Shown here piece by piece: positions 1 to 11,580 of a stretch of 64,000 nt of DNA. A model generated the notes under the pieces. That model saw only the letters and a program-made list of their open reading frames with translations. It was not told where the DNA came from and did no database searches. Positions within the stretch are counted from its first letter, which is position 1, and the number at the start of each line of letters is the position of its first letter. Made by a program: the position numbers and the translations under genes. The stretch comes from Gymnopus androsaceus JB14 (lineage: Eukaryota > Basidiomycota > Agaricomycetes > Agaricales > Omphalotaceae). The stretch is from assembly GCA_009733575.1 (NCBI GenBank), contig ML769389.1:372001-436000 (forward strand), written 5' to 3'.

Positions 1-2526
1 ATCTCGATAGTCAGTGAATCAATTCATCTGGAACCCCGTCGGCGAGCCAACATCATTCCTCTTTAGGCTCTTTTGATAGTACTTTTCTTAGCCCAGCAGT
101 TTGGTACTTCCAGATTGGCGTTCACGTTTGCTCCTAGTCAGTATCCATATATTTTTTCAGTTGTTCCTCACTCATTATGACTACAGTTGCGTTTATCTGG
201 TTCCTTCTCCTCACTGGCACTGGAATATACAACATTACGACCTATCCTGGTATCTTTCGTGCTTTGGATCCATCTCGCGCGGTCCTCTGTACGTCATTCT
301 CCGCAAGTTCTAGTAATCGCATTCTAATGTCGACGCAGTATTCGTGCGCACAAGAGATTATGATCTTCTTGCTGGTATTCTTCTCGCTGTGACCGGGCCC
401 GAGGCAATATTTGCCAACCTTGGGCAATTCAATGCCACTTCCATTCGCGTGAGCTCGGCCTGGTATACTTTCTGTCTGTTTGTTTGCTATAATGTGATCT
501 TAGATATCTTTCTGCTGCTTCGTTTACCCCGGGCTTTGTCTTGCATACATGGGCCAAGGAGCTCGTCTTATTGTCGATGGAGAAAATGTCCTTCCGAATG
601 TCTTTTACCAGTCTATTCCTGGTCCTACAAATGGGCCGTTATTCTGGCAAGTCCGACGCCGTATCTTATTATTCAGTCTTTCTGACCGGATTTGTACCGA
701 TAGGATCATGTTTGTTGTTGCAATCCTCGCAACTGTGAGTTCTATCTTTGATTTGGGCTGACGTGACCAGCTCAAAGCCTTCTTCATTGTAGTTTGTTGC
801 ATCCCAAGCTATGATCACGGCCACATTTAGTTTGTTCCAACAAGTCGTTAACATGAAGAGCTTTCCTCCCATACTCATGCACTATACCTCCGAGACGATC
901 CAGGGACAGGTAAGCCCCCCCTAGGCAGACTTGAATATACACTGACGTCGATTCGATGAAGGTCTACATCCCAGCTGTGAACTGGACGTTGATGATAATT
1001 ACCGTCATCATCGTGGGCGTCTTCTCCAATCTAACTAACCTCACCAACGCGTATGGGTTTGCTGTCGCCACAGTCATGTTTTCCACGAGCGTTTTGCTGG
1101 CTGTTCAGATGTATTATGTGAAGAAATGGCCTATCATCATTGCCATCGCGTATTTCTTGGTGTTTGGGTTCTTCGACGGGCTTTTCTGGGGCGCCGCGCT
1201 CAAGAAAGTTCCTCGTGGTGCTTGGGTTCCGCTGATGATTGGTATTATCCTGTATGTTCAAACTTTCTGAAATGGATTCAGTTACTTACAGGGACTTTTA
1301 GGAATGCTCGTCATGGTGTTTTGGACCTGGGCCAAGGTAGCATTCTTTGTCATGGCAAGCATTTTCAAGGCTGATCATTCAACTGCAGGGATTGGAAGAT
1401 ATCTTCGATGGGGCCAACCGTCAAAATCTTCGTCATTTCATCTGGCGGGAAGAAAAGATTGCAGAAAGTCGCGCTAACAATAGCAATGGAGATGGGATAG
1501 AAGAAGTGGAAGAAGAAAAAGAAGACGTAGACGAGTCGACCTATTATTACCTCCCAACGCAGAAGGCATTCACAAGCAAAGACACTGGTCTCGAACTCGA
1601 GAAGCGGGAGCTTGTCAGAATACCAACGATGGCTGTCTTCCATAAGCTTACTGTTGGCCGAGGAGTGCCCCACACATTTGTTGGTGAGCAATATTCATAT
1701 GGAAAATTTGGCGAAACATTAATTTTTCCTAGGCTTCGTTCGACAATACCCTGCTCTTCCTCAACTCTTGGTAGGCTCACCAATACAACTGAGTTGGCAA
1801 GCAACCTTATGCTGTCTTTAGGTATTCCTCTCTGTATCGACGTTACCCATTGCTCGTGTCGCGCCCGAGGATAGATACGATGTGGTGAAAACCAGATCTC
1901 TCGAAGGTAATGTGTATGCTTCTGGTCCACCTAAAGCTAGCTTTCTCATAATTTTATAGGCTGCTACGGAGTGACATATCACATTGGATTCCGAGAACAT
2001 TTCGATGTCAAAGTAAGATTTTCGTTGCTCTGTCGGACCACGTCTAAATCCATGTCAACAATCCAGATCGACGAACTTATCGAGAGCCTGTGCAACATGG
2101 AAATGCAATGCGATCCCAAGAACTGTGATCGAACCATTGCGAACATTAGGAAGGTATCATCCAATGCGACCCATCATGTTAGTATTTTCAAGACCATTTG
2201 TCAAATTTCGCCGATTGAGAATCATGTAGTGTTCCACATTACCACGTCATGAGCAAGAAGGTCGATGCCGGATATCTGTCCTTCTCAGTGAACTGGGTTC
2301 GGAAATACTTGAATCGAGGAGATATACCAACGCTTAGGTGAATAAAATTTCATCGCTCTTGTTACAACCTCTCACACCTATCTTTCTTCTAGCCACCATG
2401 TTCCCGGAAACAGCCAACTGGGTGACGTCCGCTGATGAGTACGTTCTGTTTTCTGCGCGGGATCTTTCACGTTTTGACCAACTTTTCTTCAGAATAATAC
2501 ATGTTGGGATTAACGCTAAAATTTAA
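1..2526 (+). CDS. HAK/KUP-type potassium transporter, 3' part
   Basis: Potassium uptake permease of the plasma membrane, HAK/KUP/trk family. The 5' end lies outside the window. Exons seen: 1-9, 67-136, 187-288, 339-448, 504-646, 704-734, 793-909, 962-1255, 1292-1336, 1389-1683, 1733-1770, 1822-1906, 1960-2012, 2067-2177, 2230-2337, 2393-2438, 2493-2526. Family hallmarks are FANLGQFN, the GQGARLI segment, QAMITATFS and IPAVNW, followed by hydrophobic helices and a soluble C-terminal domain. Intron 647-703 appears to be GC-AG (gcaagt donor), because only this gives the conserved GPLFW-IMF junction; intron 1256-1291 uses a poor gttcaa donor. Two one-base frame breaks are needed near the end: an extra T at the exon start (about 2230) and an extra A at 2312-2313. 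They mean either decay or sequence errors. Family identity is strong; the exact splice sites are inferred. Confidence 0.88.
647..703 (+). other. GC-AG intron in the potassium transporter
   Basis: The donor is gcaagt, the classical form of a GC-AG intron, and the acceptor is gatag. A GT donor three bases downstream would put the following conserved transmembrane helix out of frame, while the GC donor keeps it in frame. The intron is 57 nt, the usual size here. Confidence 0.6.
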
Positions 2527-2616
2527 GTCGATAGAAAGTGTACTTGTATTATATTCCTAGAATTACTATGAAATGAACTGCTCTGGCAACTTCGATTCTG
2601 AAGTATAATATCTTTC

Positions 2617-2905
2617 AAACCCGATAACACCTCACTCATCTCGAGCATGCTTGGATCATTCATCGCACCTCTCGTTCCGAAATTAAGTTCCCTTTCCATA
2701 AAATTGCTCGGAACCTTGTTCGACGATGCTGCGTTGATCAGCATGGTCTCATCCCGCTGGATACCTGATTCTGCCGCCGTAGGAATAGATTGCTTGAGAT
2801 CGTTGGTGCTCCACTTCAGGGAACGGGAAGTGAATGAGGAGGCTTACAGACAACTGTATGACCTGGACCGGAAGGGGATGTAAGTGGTTATCTCAAGGAA
2901 GACCT
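2617..2905 (+). pseudogene. F-box protein, C-terminal fragment
   Basis: The frame from 2647 encodes the last part of the local F-box family: IAPLVPKL, FDDAALISMVSSRW, CLRSLVLHF and LYDLDRKGM. It corresponds to the C-terminus of the minus-strand copies at 6966-8583 and 46865-48182. Everything upstream is missing because the palindrome arm begins here. A C to T change turns the CAA codon after GM into TAA, so it also ends about eight codons early. It is a dead fragment made by the duplication, convergent with the lectin-like gene at 3338-4053. Confidence 0.85.
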
Positions 2906-3337
2906 TTTGAGTTGATACATCCCATTAGTACTGTACTAGTAAGAGGCACAACGCCCAAGGTCCAGGTCACCCAGCTACCCGTACTGTACATATACCTATT
3001 TAGAGTTTGATTGACCAGATCGGATTGCAGATGCAACTTGTTTTTGACTCTCGTATTTCTCCATCATGTAGCAACGTTAAGATACAGGTTGTACCTGGCC
3101 CCGTCGAAACCCAACTCTGGTTGATTAACAATGCATGTTTGCATCCCTGTAGCAACCTTTTCCAATGTAGGTTTTCGTGATGCGAGCCTGTAAGGAGCTC
3201 TATTTCCGATTCTGCTTAAGATCAGAGGACAAAAGATCAATAGTAAATGGAATTCTCCGAAGCCAAGGTGGAAACCAGCTGTATAAGAACGCGTACACTA
3301 ACAAGCCTTCCATTCAGACGGCCTTGTTAAATATATT

Positions 3338-4053
3338 CTAAGTCAACGTAGCCACGACCCAACCACTACCAGTATTGACCGCCTCACTAATCGTGTTGGA
3401 ATCCCCACTGTCAAGGACGAATCCGTATCGAATAACCGGAGGAGAAGTGGCAGAGGTTGCCAATGCATATAGCATCTGGCTACCAGCAGCGCCAACAAAG
3501 CCCTTGTTCGTTACACAGTCGGTGCAGGTAGGACCTCCTTGGAAGCCACCGGTAATTTCAGCTTCCCAAATGTACTCACTTAGGACATTGTCGGGGGAGA
3601 AAAATCCGAGGCGAATCTAAATAGTTATCCCATTAACACAACGGATTGCGAAAGCTCAAGAACATTTCACAGACCTGCTCGAAGCCCGCAGCATTGGAAA
3701 GGAGTGAGACCGCAATGGGAGAGTTCTGTCTAACCTCGTCCGCAGGAACTATAAGGGCCGAGTTTTCCCAGACACCGATCTCAAAATCATTCGAGATGAC
3801 GAGCTGGATGATGGTACCATTGGTGGCATCTTGATAATAAACACGAGTGTTACCGTCGGAAAGTGAAACTGCACCCATGTTGGTACCAGTAATCGGGATG
3901 ACGGTGTTGGCCGACCGGGTAGTGGGGCTGTCCGAGGGTGCAGCCAGGGTGAGGGATAGAAACAATGGTAGCATCTATATGCGAGGAGGAATTAGTATGG
4001 ACCTGAATTGTGAGCGACAGACATACAAGCAAAGCTTTCGAAATGAACAACAT
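3338..4053 (-). CDS. Secreted lectin-like protein, intact copy
   Basis: Three exons on the minus strand: 4053-4027, 3974-3675 and 3616-3338, giving 201 residues without a break. Introns are 52 and 58 nt with GT-AG ends. The first intron falls inside the signal peptide: nine codons (MLFISKALL) are followed by a hydrophobic run ending in LTLAAPSDS, a typical cleavage region near residue 20. The mature part has repeats of the type seen in fungal fucose-specific (AAL-like) propeller lectins: NTRVYYQD, and later IRLGFF followed by LSEYIW. It is shorter than a six-bladed lectin (about 310 residues), so a partial or distant relative is likely. A CTDC pair might form a disulfide. Sugar specificity cannot be read from the sequence. 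It is convergent with an F-box gene in all three copies. Confidence 0.7.
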
Positions 4054-4817
4054 GATTTAGATGCAGTAGACGATTGGGGAATGTGCAACTCTGGGTTGAA
4101 AAAGAGCGATGCATTGGTCTCCCTTTATAGACTTGCATATTCTATTAGGACCGCAAATTTCATCGAATTGCTATACCTGGAATCTGGTTCTATGCAGCAG
4201 TAGAAGCAGTAGAAGCAAGAAAGCTGTCTGTCAGGTTGAAGTGGTCCAATGAATAGGTCTGACAACATCACGCCCTAGACCAATAACTTGAGTATGTCAG
4301 TCTTCAGAAGATGAACAAGACCCAACCTCATGCATCGAGAATAATCCACCGCGTACAAATCAAGTCCTTTACGGTTCAGGCGCAGATATGGCAATCGTAG
4401 AAGTGAAATACATGCCTTTTCATTGCAATCCCACTATGATCCTCAAAAACTAAACCCGACAAACATTTATTTTTTCCCCAATCGTGGGACTCAGACCCGC
4501 CCTCGTTCCGATGACTTCGCCAATGCTTTGAGATCTCCGACTATTAACTGGAAAACAAACAAATAAGTTGTAGTGCGTACATCAGAAGGAGACAGACAGA
4601 CAGAATGAGCTCTTGCTTGAGCGAGATGCAACTAATGCGAAAGGAATGAGTACAAGACTCGGTAATATCTAACCTCCAGGCCTTCGTTGAATTCCTTCGA
4701 GTACAATCTTCATGGTACACTTTCAGCAAGCTGTCAGTGTTCAAGCTAGTCAAGACGACTTAAGGAACTTCTGCTTACCAAGCGCGCGGAAGTTGCTTTC
4801 GAATCCGGTTTACCTAC

Positions 4818-5033
4818 CTACCTACCTCGATCTGACTCTGGAGTCTGAGGCTTAAGCAAGAAGGTTGAACGCGGTGATTAGGCGCCTATCACTAAAATAT
4901 CTTGGTCATACTTGAGGCTAGATGCTAGATGCGCTGCTTGCGAGGTCTGCTAGGACAAGCGTGGGGTTATCCGTGCAATTCAAAGTGACGCACAAGAAAA
5001 CGCAATGGGATAGCGGCGGACAACGCTGACCTT
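4818..5033. other. Unique centre of the palindrome
   Basis: This 216-bp spacer separates the two arms. It starts with a short tacc tandem repeat. At 4828-4895 it contains a motif (gaggcttaagcaagaagg, later gtgattaggcgcc) that reappears at 48190-48260, at the truncated edge of another F-box copy. No coding capacity is seen. Confidence 0.7.
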
Positions 5034-7255
5034 GTAGGTAAACCGGATTCGAAAGCAACTTCCGCGCGCTTGGTAAGCAGAAGTTCCTGAAGTCGTCTTG
5101 ACTAGCTTGAACACTGACAGCTTGCTGAAAGTGTACCATGAAGATTGTATCCGAAGGAATTCAACGAAGGCCTGGAGGTTAGATATTACCGAGTCTTGTA
5201 CTCATTCCTTTCGCATTAGTTGCATCTCGCTCAAGCAAGAGCTCATTCTGTCTGTCTGTCTCCTTCTGATGTACGCACTACAACTTATTTGTTTGTTTTC
5301 CAGTTAATAGTCGGAGATCTCAAAGCATTGGCGAAGTCATCGGAACGAGGGCGGGTCTGAGTCCCACGATTGGGGAAAAAATAAATGTTTGTCGGGTTTA
5401 GTTTTTGAGGATCATAGTGGGATTGCAATGAAAAGGCATGTATTTCACTTCTACGATTGCCATATCTGCGCCTGAACCGTAAAGGACTTGATTTGTACGC
5501 GGTGGATTATTCTCGATGCATGAGGTTGGGTCTTGTTCATCTTCTGAAGACTGACATACTCAAGTTATTGGTCTAGGGCGTGATGTTGTCAGACCTATTC
5601 ATTGGACCACTTCAACCTGACAGACAGCTTTCTTGCTTCTACTGCTTCTACTGCTGCATAGAACCAGATTCCAGGTATAGCAATTCGATGAAATTTGCGG
5701 TCCTAATAGAATATGCAAGTCTATAAAGGGAGACCAATGCATCGCTCTTTTTCAACCTAGAGTTGCACACTCTCTAATCGTCTACTGCATCTAAATCATG
5801 TTGTTCATTTCGAAAGCTTTGCTTGTATGTCTGTCGCTCACAATTCAGGTCCATACTAATTCCTCCTCGCATATAGATGCTACCACTGTTTCTATCCCTC
5901 ACCCTGGCTGCACCCTCGGACATCCCCACTACCCGGTCGGCCAACACCGTCATCCCGATTACTGGTACCAACATGGGTGCAGTTTCACTTTCCGACGGTA
6001 ACACTCGTGTTTATTATCAAGATGCCACCAATGGTACCATCATCCAGCTCGTCATCTCGAATGATTTTGAGATCGGTGTCTGGAAAACTCGGCCCTTATA
6101 GTTCCTGCGGACGAGGTTAGACAGAACTCTCCCATTGCGGTTTCACTCCTTTCCAATGCTGCGGGCTTCGAGCAGGTCTGTGAAATGTTCTTGAGCTTTC
6201 GCAATCCGTTGTGTTAATGGGATAACTATTTAGATTCGCCTCGGATTTTTCTCCCCGACAATGTCCTAAGTGAGTACATTTGGGAAGCTGAAGTTACCGG
6301 TGGCTTCCAAGGAGGTCCTACCTGTACCGACTGTGTAACGAACAAGGGCTTTGTTGGCGCTGCTGGTAGCCAGATGCTATATGCATTGGCAACCTCTGGC
6401 ACTTCTCCTCCGGTTATTCGATACGGGTTCGTCCTTGACAGCGGGGATTCCAACACGATTAGTGAGGCGATCAATACTGGTAGTGGTTGGACCGTGGCTA
6501 CGTTGACTTAGTGCCAGTTGATGTGTTTGACAAGGTCGTTTCAATGGAAGGCTTGTTAGTGTACGCTTTCTTATTTCAATGACAGCTAGTTTCCCCCTTG
6601 GCTTCAGAGAATTCCATGATGATCTTTATTTACTATTGATTTTTTGTTCTTTGACCTTAAGCTGAATTGAAATAGAGCTCCTTACAGGCTCGCATCAGGA
6701 AAACCTACGTTGGAAAAAGTTTCTACAGGGATGCAAACATGCATTGTTAATTAACTAGAGTTGACGAGGCTAGGTTCAACCTGTATCTTAACGTTGCTAC
6801 ACGGAGAAAGACGAGAGTCAAGAGCAAGTTGCACCTGCAATCCGATTTGGTCAATCAAACTCGGTATATGCATATGTACAGTACATACCATTAGCGTAGC
6901 TGAGTCACCTGGACCTTGGGCGTTGTGCCCTCTCGCAATTGTGATTACTACTAATATGTATCGACTCAAACGCTCTTCCCTGAGATAACCACTTGCATCC
7001 CTTTCCGGTCCAGGTCATACAGTTGTCTGTAAGCCTCCTCATCCACTTCCCGTTCCCCAAAGTGGAGCACCAACGATCTCAAGCAATCCATCCCTGTGGC
7101 GGGATCAGGTTTCCAGCGGGATGAGACCATGCTGACCAACGCAGCATCGTCGAACAAGACACCGAGTAATTTTATGGAAAGGGAGCGTAATTTAGGAACG
7201 AGAGGTGCGATAGATTAACCATGCATGCTCGAGATGAAGTGAGGTGTTATCGGGT
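5034..7255. repeat. Right arm of a large inverted repeat
   Basis: Mirror image of 2617-4817, holding the second lectin-like copy (plus strand) and the end of an F-box gene (minus strand). The F-box gene continues beyond the arm to 8583, so the right side is probably the source and the left arm an inverted copy. The segment also resembles 39.83-41.04 kb plus 46.16-48.18 kb, a third copy in direct orientation. Confidence 0.9.
5798..6511 (+). pseudogene. Lectin-like gene, broken second copy
   Basis: Same structure as the intact copy: exon 1 5798-5824, intron 5825-5876, exon 2 from 5877, last exon from about 6234, with the TAG stop at 6509-6511. Two single-base losses break the frame: a G is missing in the codon after GVW (around 6080), and the run of C in the FFSP segment is one base shorter than in the other copies (around 6255). 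The encoded protein would stop about 84 residues after the start. The signal peptide and first repeat remain readable. It converges on the F-box pseudogene at 6966-8583. Confidence 0.85.
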
Positions 7256-8583
7256 TTCTGCCTGCTGCCTCTACCAAGCCATCGAAGGTAAAATCGGTAA
7301 GAGAAGTCAGAAGGCGGAGAGCAGCGATGAGATCCAAATCTGAAATCATAGCAAACCTGAGCGATAGTGTTGTCAATGCACAGGACGATCTCGATATGAA
7401 TGCACTAAAGGCATCCAGTGGCCAGGTGAGGTAAATATCGTTTGAACGAATGGCCAGTGCTCCTAAGGAAGGGAATGTAAAGCAGGAGAACGTGTCTTCC
7501 AGCGAGTATTCATAATCATAATCCCTTCCAGTTGCAATAGTTGTGATAAAAGTGAATGACTGGAGCTTAGCCAATGATATGGTGCGCCCGCGCATTGCCG
7601 AGGAGCTCCGCAATGTCAAAACAGTCAGACCAGGACAGCAATGCTCGAGCCCTATAGGTAGCGCGACATCCAAGGAGTTGAGTTGAGTCCAGGGTAAGTG
7701 AGAGCCTGATTCAAAACAATCTGTCCTGACGGCGTGGAGCTTTGGCGCATGCTCAAAGAGGTCAAGATCTACTTTGACGACCTCGGTGCAAAGCCCTTCT
7801 AGAGCGAGATCCTCAAGGATAGGGAAGGAACGATCGAAAAAATCCCCCAAATTTCCCAAACCACAATCATCAGTTACACTGAACGTCTGCCAGCGGCTAG
7901 CGTGATCAAGGAGGACGGATAGCGCCGAAGGATTGGTCTCATAAACAGAATAAATTGAATGTGACGTTTGTAAACCAATTTGGAGAGGCGAATTGGCTGA
8001 ACGGTCCAGGAAGAGCTGGAGAGTCGATATAAACCCCCTCTGCCTATCCAAATCCACTGTCGTCTCTTCCTTGGGGGCTATCTCCAACCGGAATTGGGAC
8101 CACAATCTAGGTGATGCCAGAGCAAGAGAACGCCATCGAGTGCAAACGGCACTGATAGCAAGAGCTGGAACATTGGTAATGACAGGTAAGGACAATTCGG
8201 TTGGGTTTCTCTGCGTCCAACGGCCAAGGATATTCCTGAAGCAGGTTGTCCGTGCAAGCCAATTCGAAAATAATGCATAAGATTTCATTAGGGAGTTTTC
8301 GGAAAGGGGAAAGAAGGGACTGTAGACCTGTTTTATATTCGTTCAGTAACTTCTTCTGTTCCTGAACATAGACGATTTGGGACTGAAGATGGACAATCTC
8401 GGTGTCATAATCGTCGAGGTCTTTTTCGGAGAGAAGAATAAGTTCGCGGATATCGGTACGACTGAGTATGTGGCTCGAAAGACCATCTGAGTTGGCGGAG
8501 TTCACGTTTACCCGCGATTTGAGCATGGTCGGATTACTGCATTTCGAGCACAAAGTCGTACCCGAGTTCGAGTGGTGGGCCAT
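6966..8583 (-). pseudogene. F-box protein, frame-broken copy
   Basis: Start chosen at 8583 (MAHHSN). The N-terminus has a CSKC pair, a charged coiled-coil-like stretch (about residues 40-75) and an F-box core, LSPFRKLPNEILCIIF, followed by LLQEYPWPLD: the standard layout of agaric F-box proteins that recruit substrates to SCF ubiquitin ligases. The body is leucine-rich and ends in VVISGKSV. Two lesions are clear by comparison with the copy at 46865-48182: an extra C in the run near 8213 shifts the frame just after the F-box, and TCA became TAA at about 7217. The F-box part and the repeat part are therefore separated. Confidence 0.85.
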
Positions 8584-9195
8584 GGTTTTGAGGCTAACAA
8601 GACGCGTGAAGTAGATCAGGCGCCCACCCATCGCACCGATCACGAGCGCTTTGAAAAGCTCACTCTACTTCCTGAATAGAGCGTATTTGCAGCCGTCTTC
8701 GTCTCGACGAAAACGTGACCAATTGTAGCGGACTTCTCGTTGCCGTCTCGAAAACACGTTTGGCGAATTCCCGGGGTGCAAATACGCTCTAATCCTAACC
8801 TGTACTCTCTCATTTAACGTGACGTAGGTGATTAAATGTGTTCATTGTGAGTCTAGTCCCAACTTCATTTTGTTTTTATGGCTTACAATTTATAGGTAGC
8901 CTATTGAAAGCACGACCCTATATCGAAACAAGTGTGAAAGAAGTCTTAGCGAGCGACGCATTAGCAAGTTGGGATTCAGGATCTAGATGATGCCTTTGGA
9001 TGTACTGTACTTCGCGCTAACGACAGCAAGACGTAAATGGCTAACAACACTACATATGGATGCAGGAGCAAGTAGAATTTTAGAATACGACAACAAAACC
9101 AAGCTTGTATGAGTTGCATGAAAATCATTCCCCAAGCAAGAAAAATATCGAAAAGCACTGGCCCATCTGACCGAGTAATATCTGCTACCTCTCAA
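8584..9195. other. Intergenic region with a MITE
   Basis: This is the region upstream of the F-box pseudogene and downstream of the next F-box gene. Apart from the short inverted-repeat element at 8679-8789 I see no gene; small open frames at 8976-9195 lack any family signature. Confidence 0.6.
8679..8789. mobile_element. Short MITE with 13-bp TIRs and TA target site
   Basis: Terminal inverted repeats GAGCGTATTTGCA and TGCAAATACGCTC are perfect and flanked by TA on both sides (8677-8678 and 8790-8791). At 111 bp it is non-coding. TA duplication suggests the Tc1/mariner superfamily. Confidence 0.65.
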
Positions 9196-10817
9196 TCAAA
9201 CACCCATAAAATCCTTTCCCGTTATCACCACTCGCATCCCCATCCTTTCCAGATTACTTTTAGCTCGCAGCGGCATATCTGCCTCCTCATTTACCTCCCG
9301 CCCCCATTGCATCCCCACTTTATCCAGTTCATACAGCCCTCGGTAGACATCCTCGTCCACTTCCCGTTCACGAAATCGAAGTACTACCGACCTCAGTGAA
9401 GCAACGCCGATGGTGGCCGCGTATAAGGGATCCGGGAGCCATCGGGATGTGACCATCTCAACAAACGCAGAGTCATCGAAGGAGGTGCCATCACATTTTA
9501 AGGAGAGAGCGCACAGGTTGGGGACAAGGATGGAATGAGGTTCGGGGACAGAGTCGGATTCATGCAAAGTGAGACTTGAGAGGAAGAAGGAGGTTATTGG
9601 GTGCACCACGGCTCGGAAGTCATCGTAGATGAGTTTGGTGAGAGATGGCAAAAGATGAAGCGCAGCGATAAAGTCCCGATCCGAAACGGCAATGCCGCCA
9701 ATAGAGAGCGTCGTCAAGACACAGGATGATCTTGATATGAATGCCTCAAAGGCATTTGCAGACCAATCGAGCTGCCCAGGTAGAAAAACCCTTTTGCAAC
9801 AAATAATGAATTCAGTCAATGAGGGGAATGTAAACATGGGAAGCACTTGGTGCATGAAGTCTCTACAACGGCCATAGTTCCAAAGCCGAAGTAAAGGATG
9901 AAGTGTTAAAGTAAATGATTTGAGCCGATGTATTGATATCAGAGGAGGTTGATCAATCTCATATCCACTAGCGAGAAGCTCCAGTGTCATTAGATTGTAA
10001 AAACCTTGGAGATGATCCATTTCCTCAATTGTCAAAGCAGTATTCAAGGAAGTAAGCTGATGTTGGATTGATTGGGACAAGAACTTTGTCTCGCCTTCAG
10101 TGGTTAGAGCACGAAGCTTTGGAGCAATCTGAAAACACTGAAGATTGTCAGCTGCAGCATCTTCAAGTATTGGGAGTGAGAGCGGAGTTTCCGATATCTT
10201 GCGATCAGTGATACACCGAAAGCTTTTCCAACGCCTGGTGTGTTCAAGAAGGAGGTCCAGCGGCGCAGATGGCATATCGTCATAAACTTCATAATCGTCT
10301 TCTACAAGACCGATATAAAGGTCCACAAACAACGGGTCGTGTGCCGAACGCTCCAAGTAGAGCTGGAGGGTAGCCATAAATAAATTTGACGTTGAATCCT
10401 CCGAGATCTCGAGTTTCAACCGAGACCACAAACTAGGTAATGCCATGGCCAGGCAACGCCATTTTGCGCAAACTGCACTAATAGCAAGAGCTGGGAGGTA
10501 GGTGATGACAGCTGAAGATAATTTGGTCGGGAATATACTGCCACATATCCAAGAGTATTCCTGTAGCAAGTTAATCGGACATGAAAAGTCGAAAACGAGG
10601 GATAAAAGTTCAGTGGGAAGTTGGTGAATGGGTGATGTGGGTTGTGGTGTACGACTCGCGGGGGTTAAATCCAATTCAGCTATCGTAGAGGAAATCTATT
10701 AAATGCACATAGTAGTAGGCAAGCATGCATATTTTAAGAACTAAACGTCCACTGTCAAATCGATATTTAACTCACCTGAGAAATAGCTAGCTTGAGTTGG
10801 GTGTCTGAGTCCGACAT
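9196..10817 (-). CDS. F-box protein, intact
   Basis: Two exons, 10817-10776 and 10695-9196, joined across an 80-nt GT-AG intron, give 513 residues. This acceptor is the one that links MSDSDTQLKLAISQ in frame to the F-box exon. The F-box core lies at about residues 36-60 (HQLPTELLSLVF, then LLQEYSW), followed by ALAISAVCAKW and a leucine-rich C-terminal part with FDDSAFVEMVTSRW and a closing VVITGKD. The open frame also runs upstream of the chosen ATG, so an earlier start is possible. Expected role: substrate adaptor of an SCF ubiquitin ligase. It is the only fully intact member of the local LLQEY family and shares the C-terminal motif with the broken copies nearby. Confidence 0.85.
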
Positions 10818-11120
10818 CGCAATGATTTCGGCTAGATGACGATTCGAAAGCGAAAGCTGGGTGCAATAGAATGCTTGAGCCTTCAACGAGACTGTTATAG
10901 CTTACAAGTCCAATGTGCTCAAAAGAATGGGCTCTTCATGGATGAAGTTCAAAGAAGTTGCGTGATGTGACCTAACTGCGAGCGTCTGAATTTCAACGCG
11001 TCTTTTTTTGCGCTATTTAGCATATTTCTCCAGCAGCTCGGAAAATCACATTCGATCCGGTGGCCTTAAAGATACAGGTGAAATCGAGATCGTGTCCTGG
11101 CGCTATTTATTTATGCTATA

Positions 11121-11213
11121 CTAAGATACAGGAGCGACAGTTCCATAGGCACCACGTGATGCCTACTGGCCCGAACTGTCGGAACTGTCGTTCCTGTATG
11201 ATGATTATCTTAG
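11121..11213. repeat. Hairpin / small inverted repeat
   Basis: Arms TACAGGAGCGACAGTTCC (11127-11144) and GGAACTGTCGTTCCTGTA (11181-11198) pair with one mismatch. Outside them, ctaagat and atcttag also pair, which suggests a small MITE-like fold-back. Confidence 0.55.
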
Positions 11214-11339
11214 CATTGAAGGTAAGGAAGATAAGTGGATCAATTCAACCGTCATAGCTAGTAAGATTTAGTGTACTAGACTCTGGTGGTAAGAGAGTAC
11301 AATATCCAATTCAAGCCCACCAAGAATTGGCATGCCCTA

Positions 11340-11580
11340 AGCTGTTGCACTCTTCCCAGTAATAATCGCTCACATTCCCATCTCCTCAAAATGACACAGA
11401 GGAACCTTCTTGTCCACCTCCCGACCCGAAAAGCAGAGGACCAACGTTCTCAAGCAATCTACTTCAATAGCGGGATCAGATATTCAGCGGGACGAGACCA
11501 CTTCGACAAACGCAGCATTGTCAAAGGACATGCCGCGAAATTTTATGGAGAGGGAATGCAATACAGGAGATGAATTCTAA
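11340..11580 (-). pseudogene. F-box protein C-terminal relic
   Basis: On the minus strand the family tail is still readable: SIKFRGMSFDNAAF, EVVSSR, then VDCLRTLVLCFSGREVDKK and IITGK. In-frame stops follow VSSR and the GM residues. No N-terminal part is seen beside it. Confidence 0.75.

Larger units (their letters stand above)
2617..4817. repeat. Left arm of a large inverted repeat (palindrome)
   Basis: This arm is the reverse complement of 5034-7255. Matching positions add up to 9851 near the centre (4817 with 5034; lectin start codons 4053 and 5798) and 9849 at the outer part, so only two bases of net length differ. It carries an F-box C-terminal fragment on the plus strand and an intact lectin-like gene on the minus strand. 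Homology stops near 2617, about 90 bases after the potassium transporter stop codon, so the transporter flanks the breakpoint. Bases 2906-3337 and 4054-4817 inside the arm hold no gene I can support. A small mirrored open frame at 4544-4753 and 5098-5307 has no recognisable product. Confidence 0.92.

Noticed and set aside
10..66. Coding continuation through NIIPL with an in-frame TAG
   Set aside because: A 57-nt GT-AG intron with the same gtcagt donor as the next intron restores the transporter frame better.
4544..5307. Mirrored 69-residue open frames (4544-4753 minus, 5098-5307 plus)
   Set aside because: They are the same sequence in the two palindrome arms, have no family motif, and the related sequence at 39.9-40.2 kb does not keep the frame.
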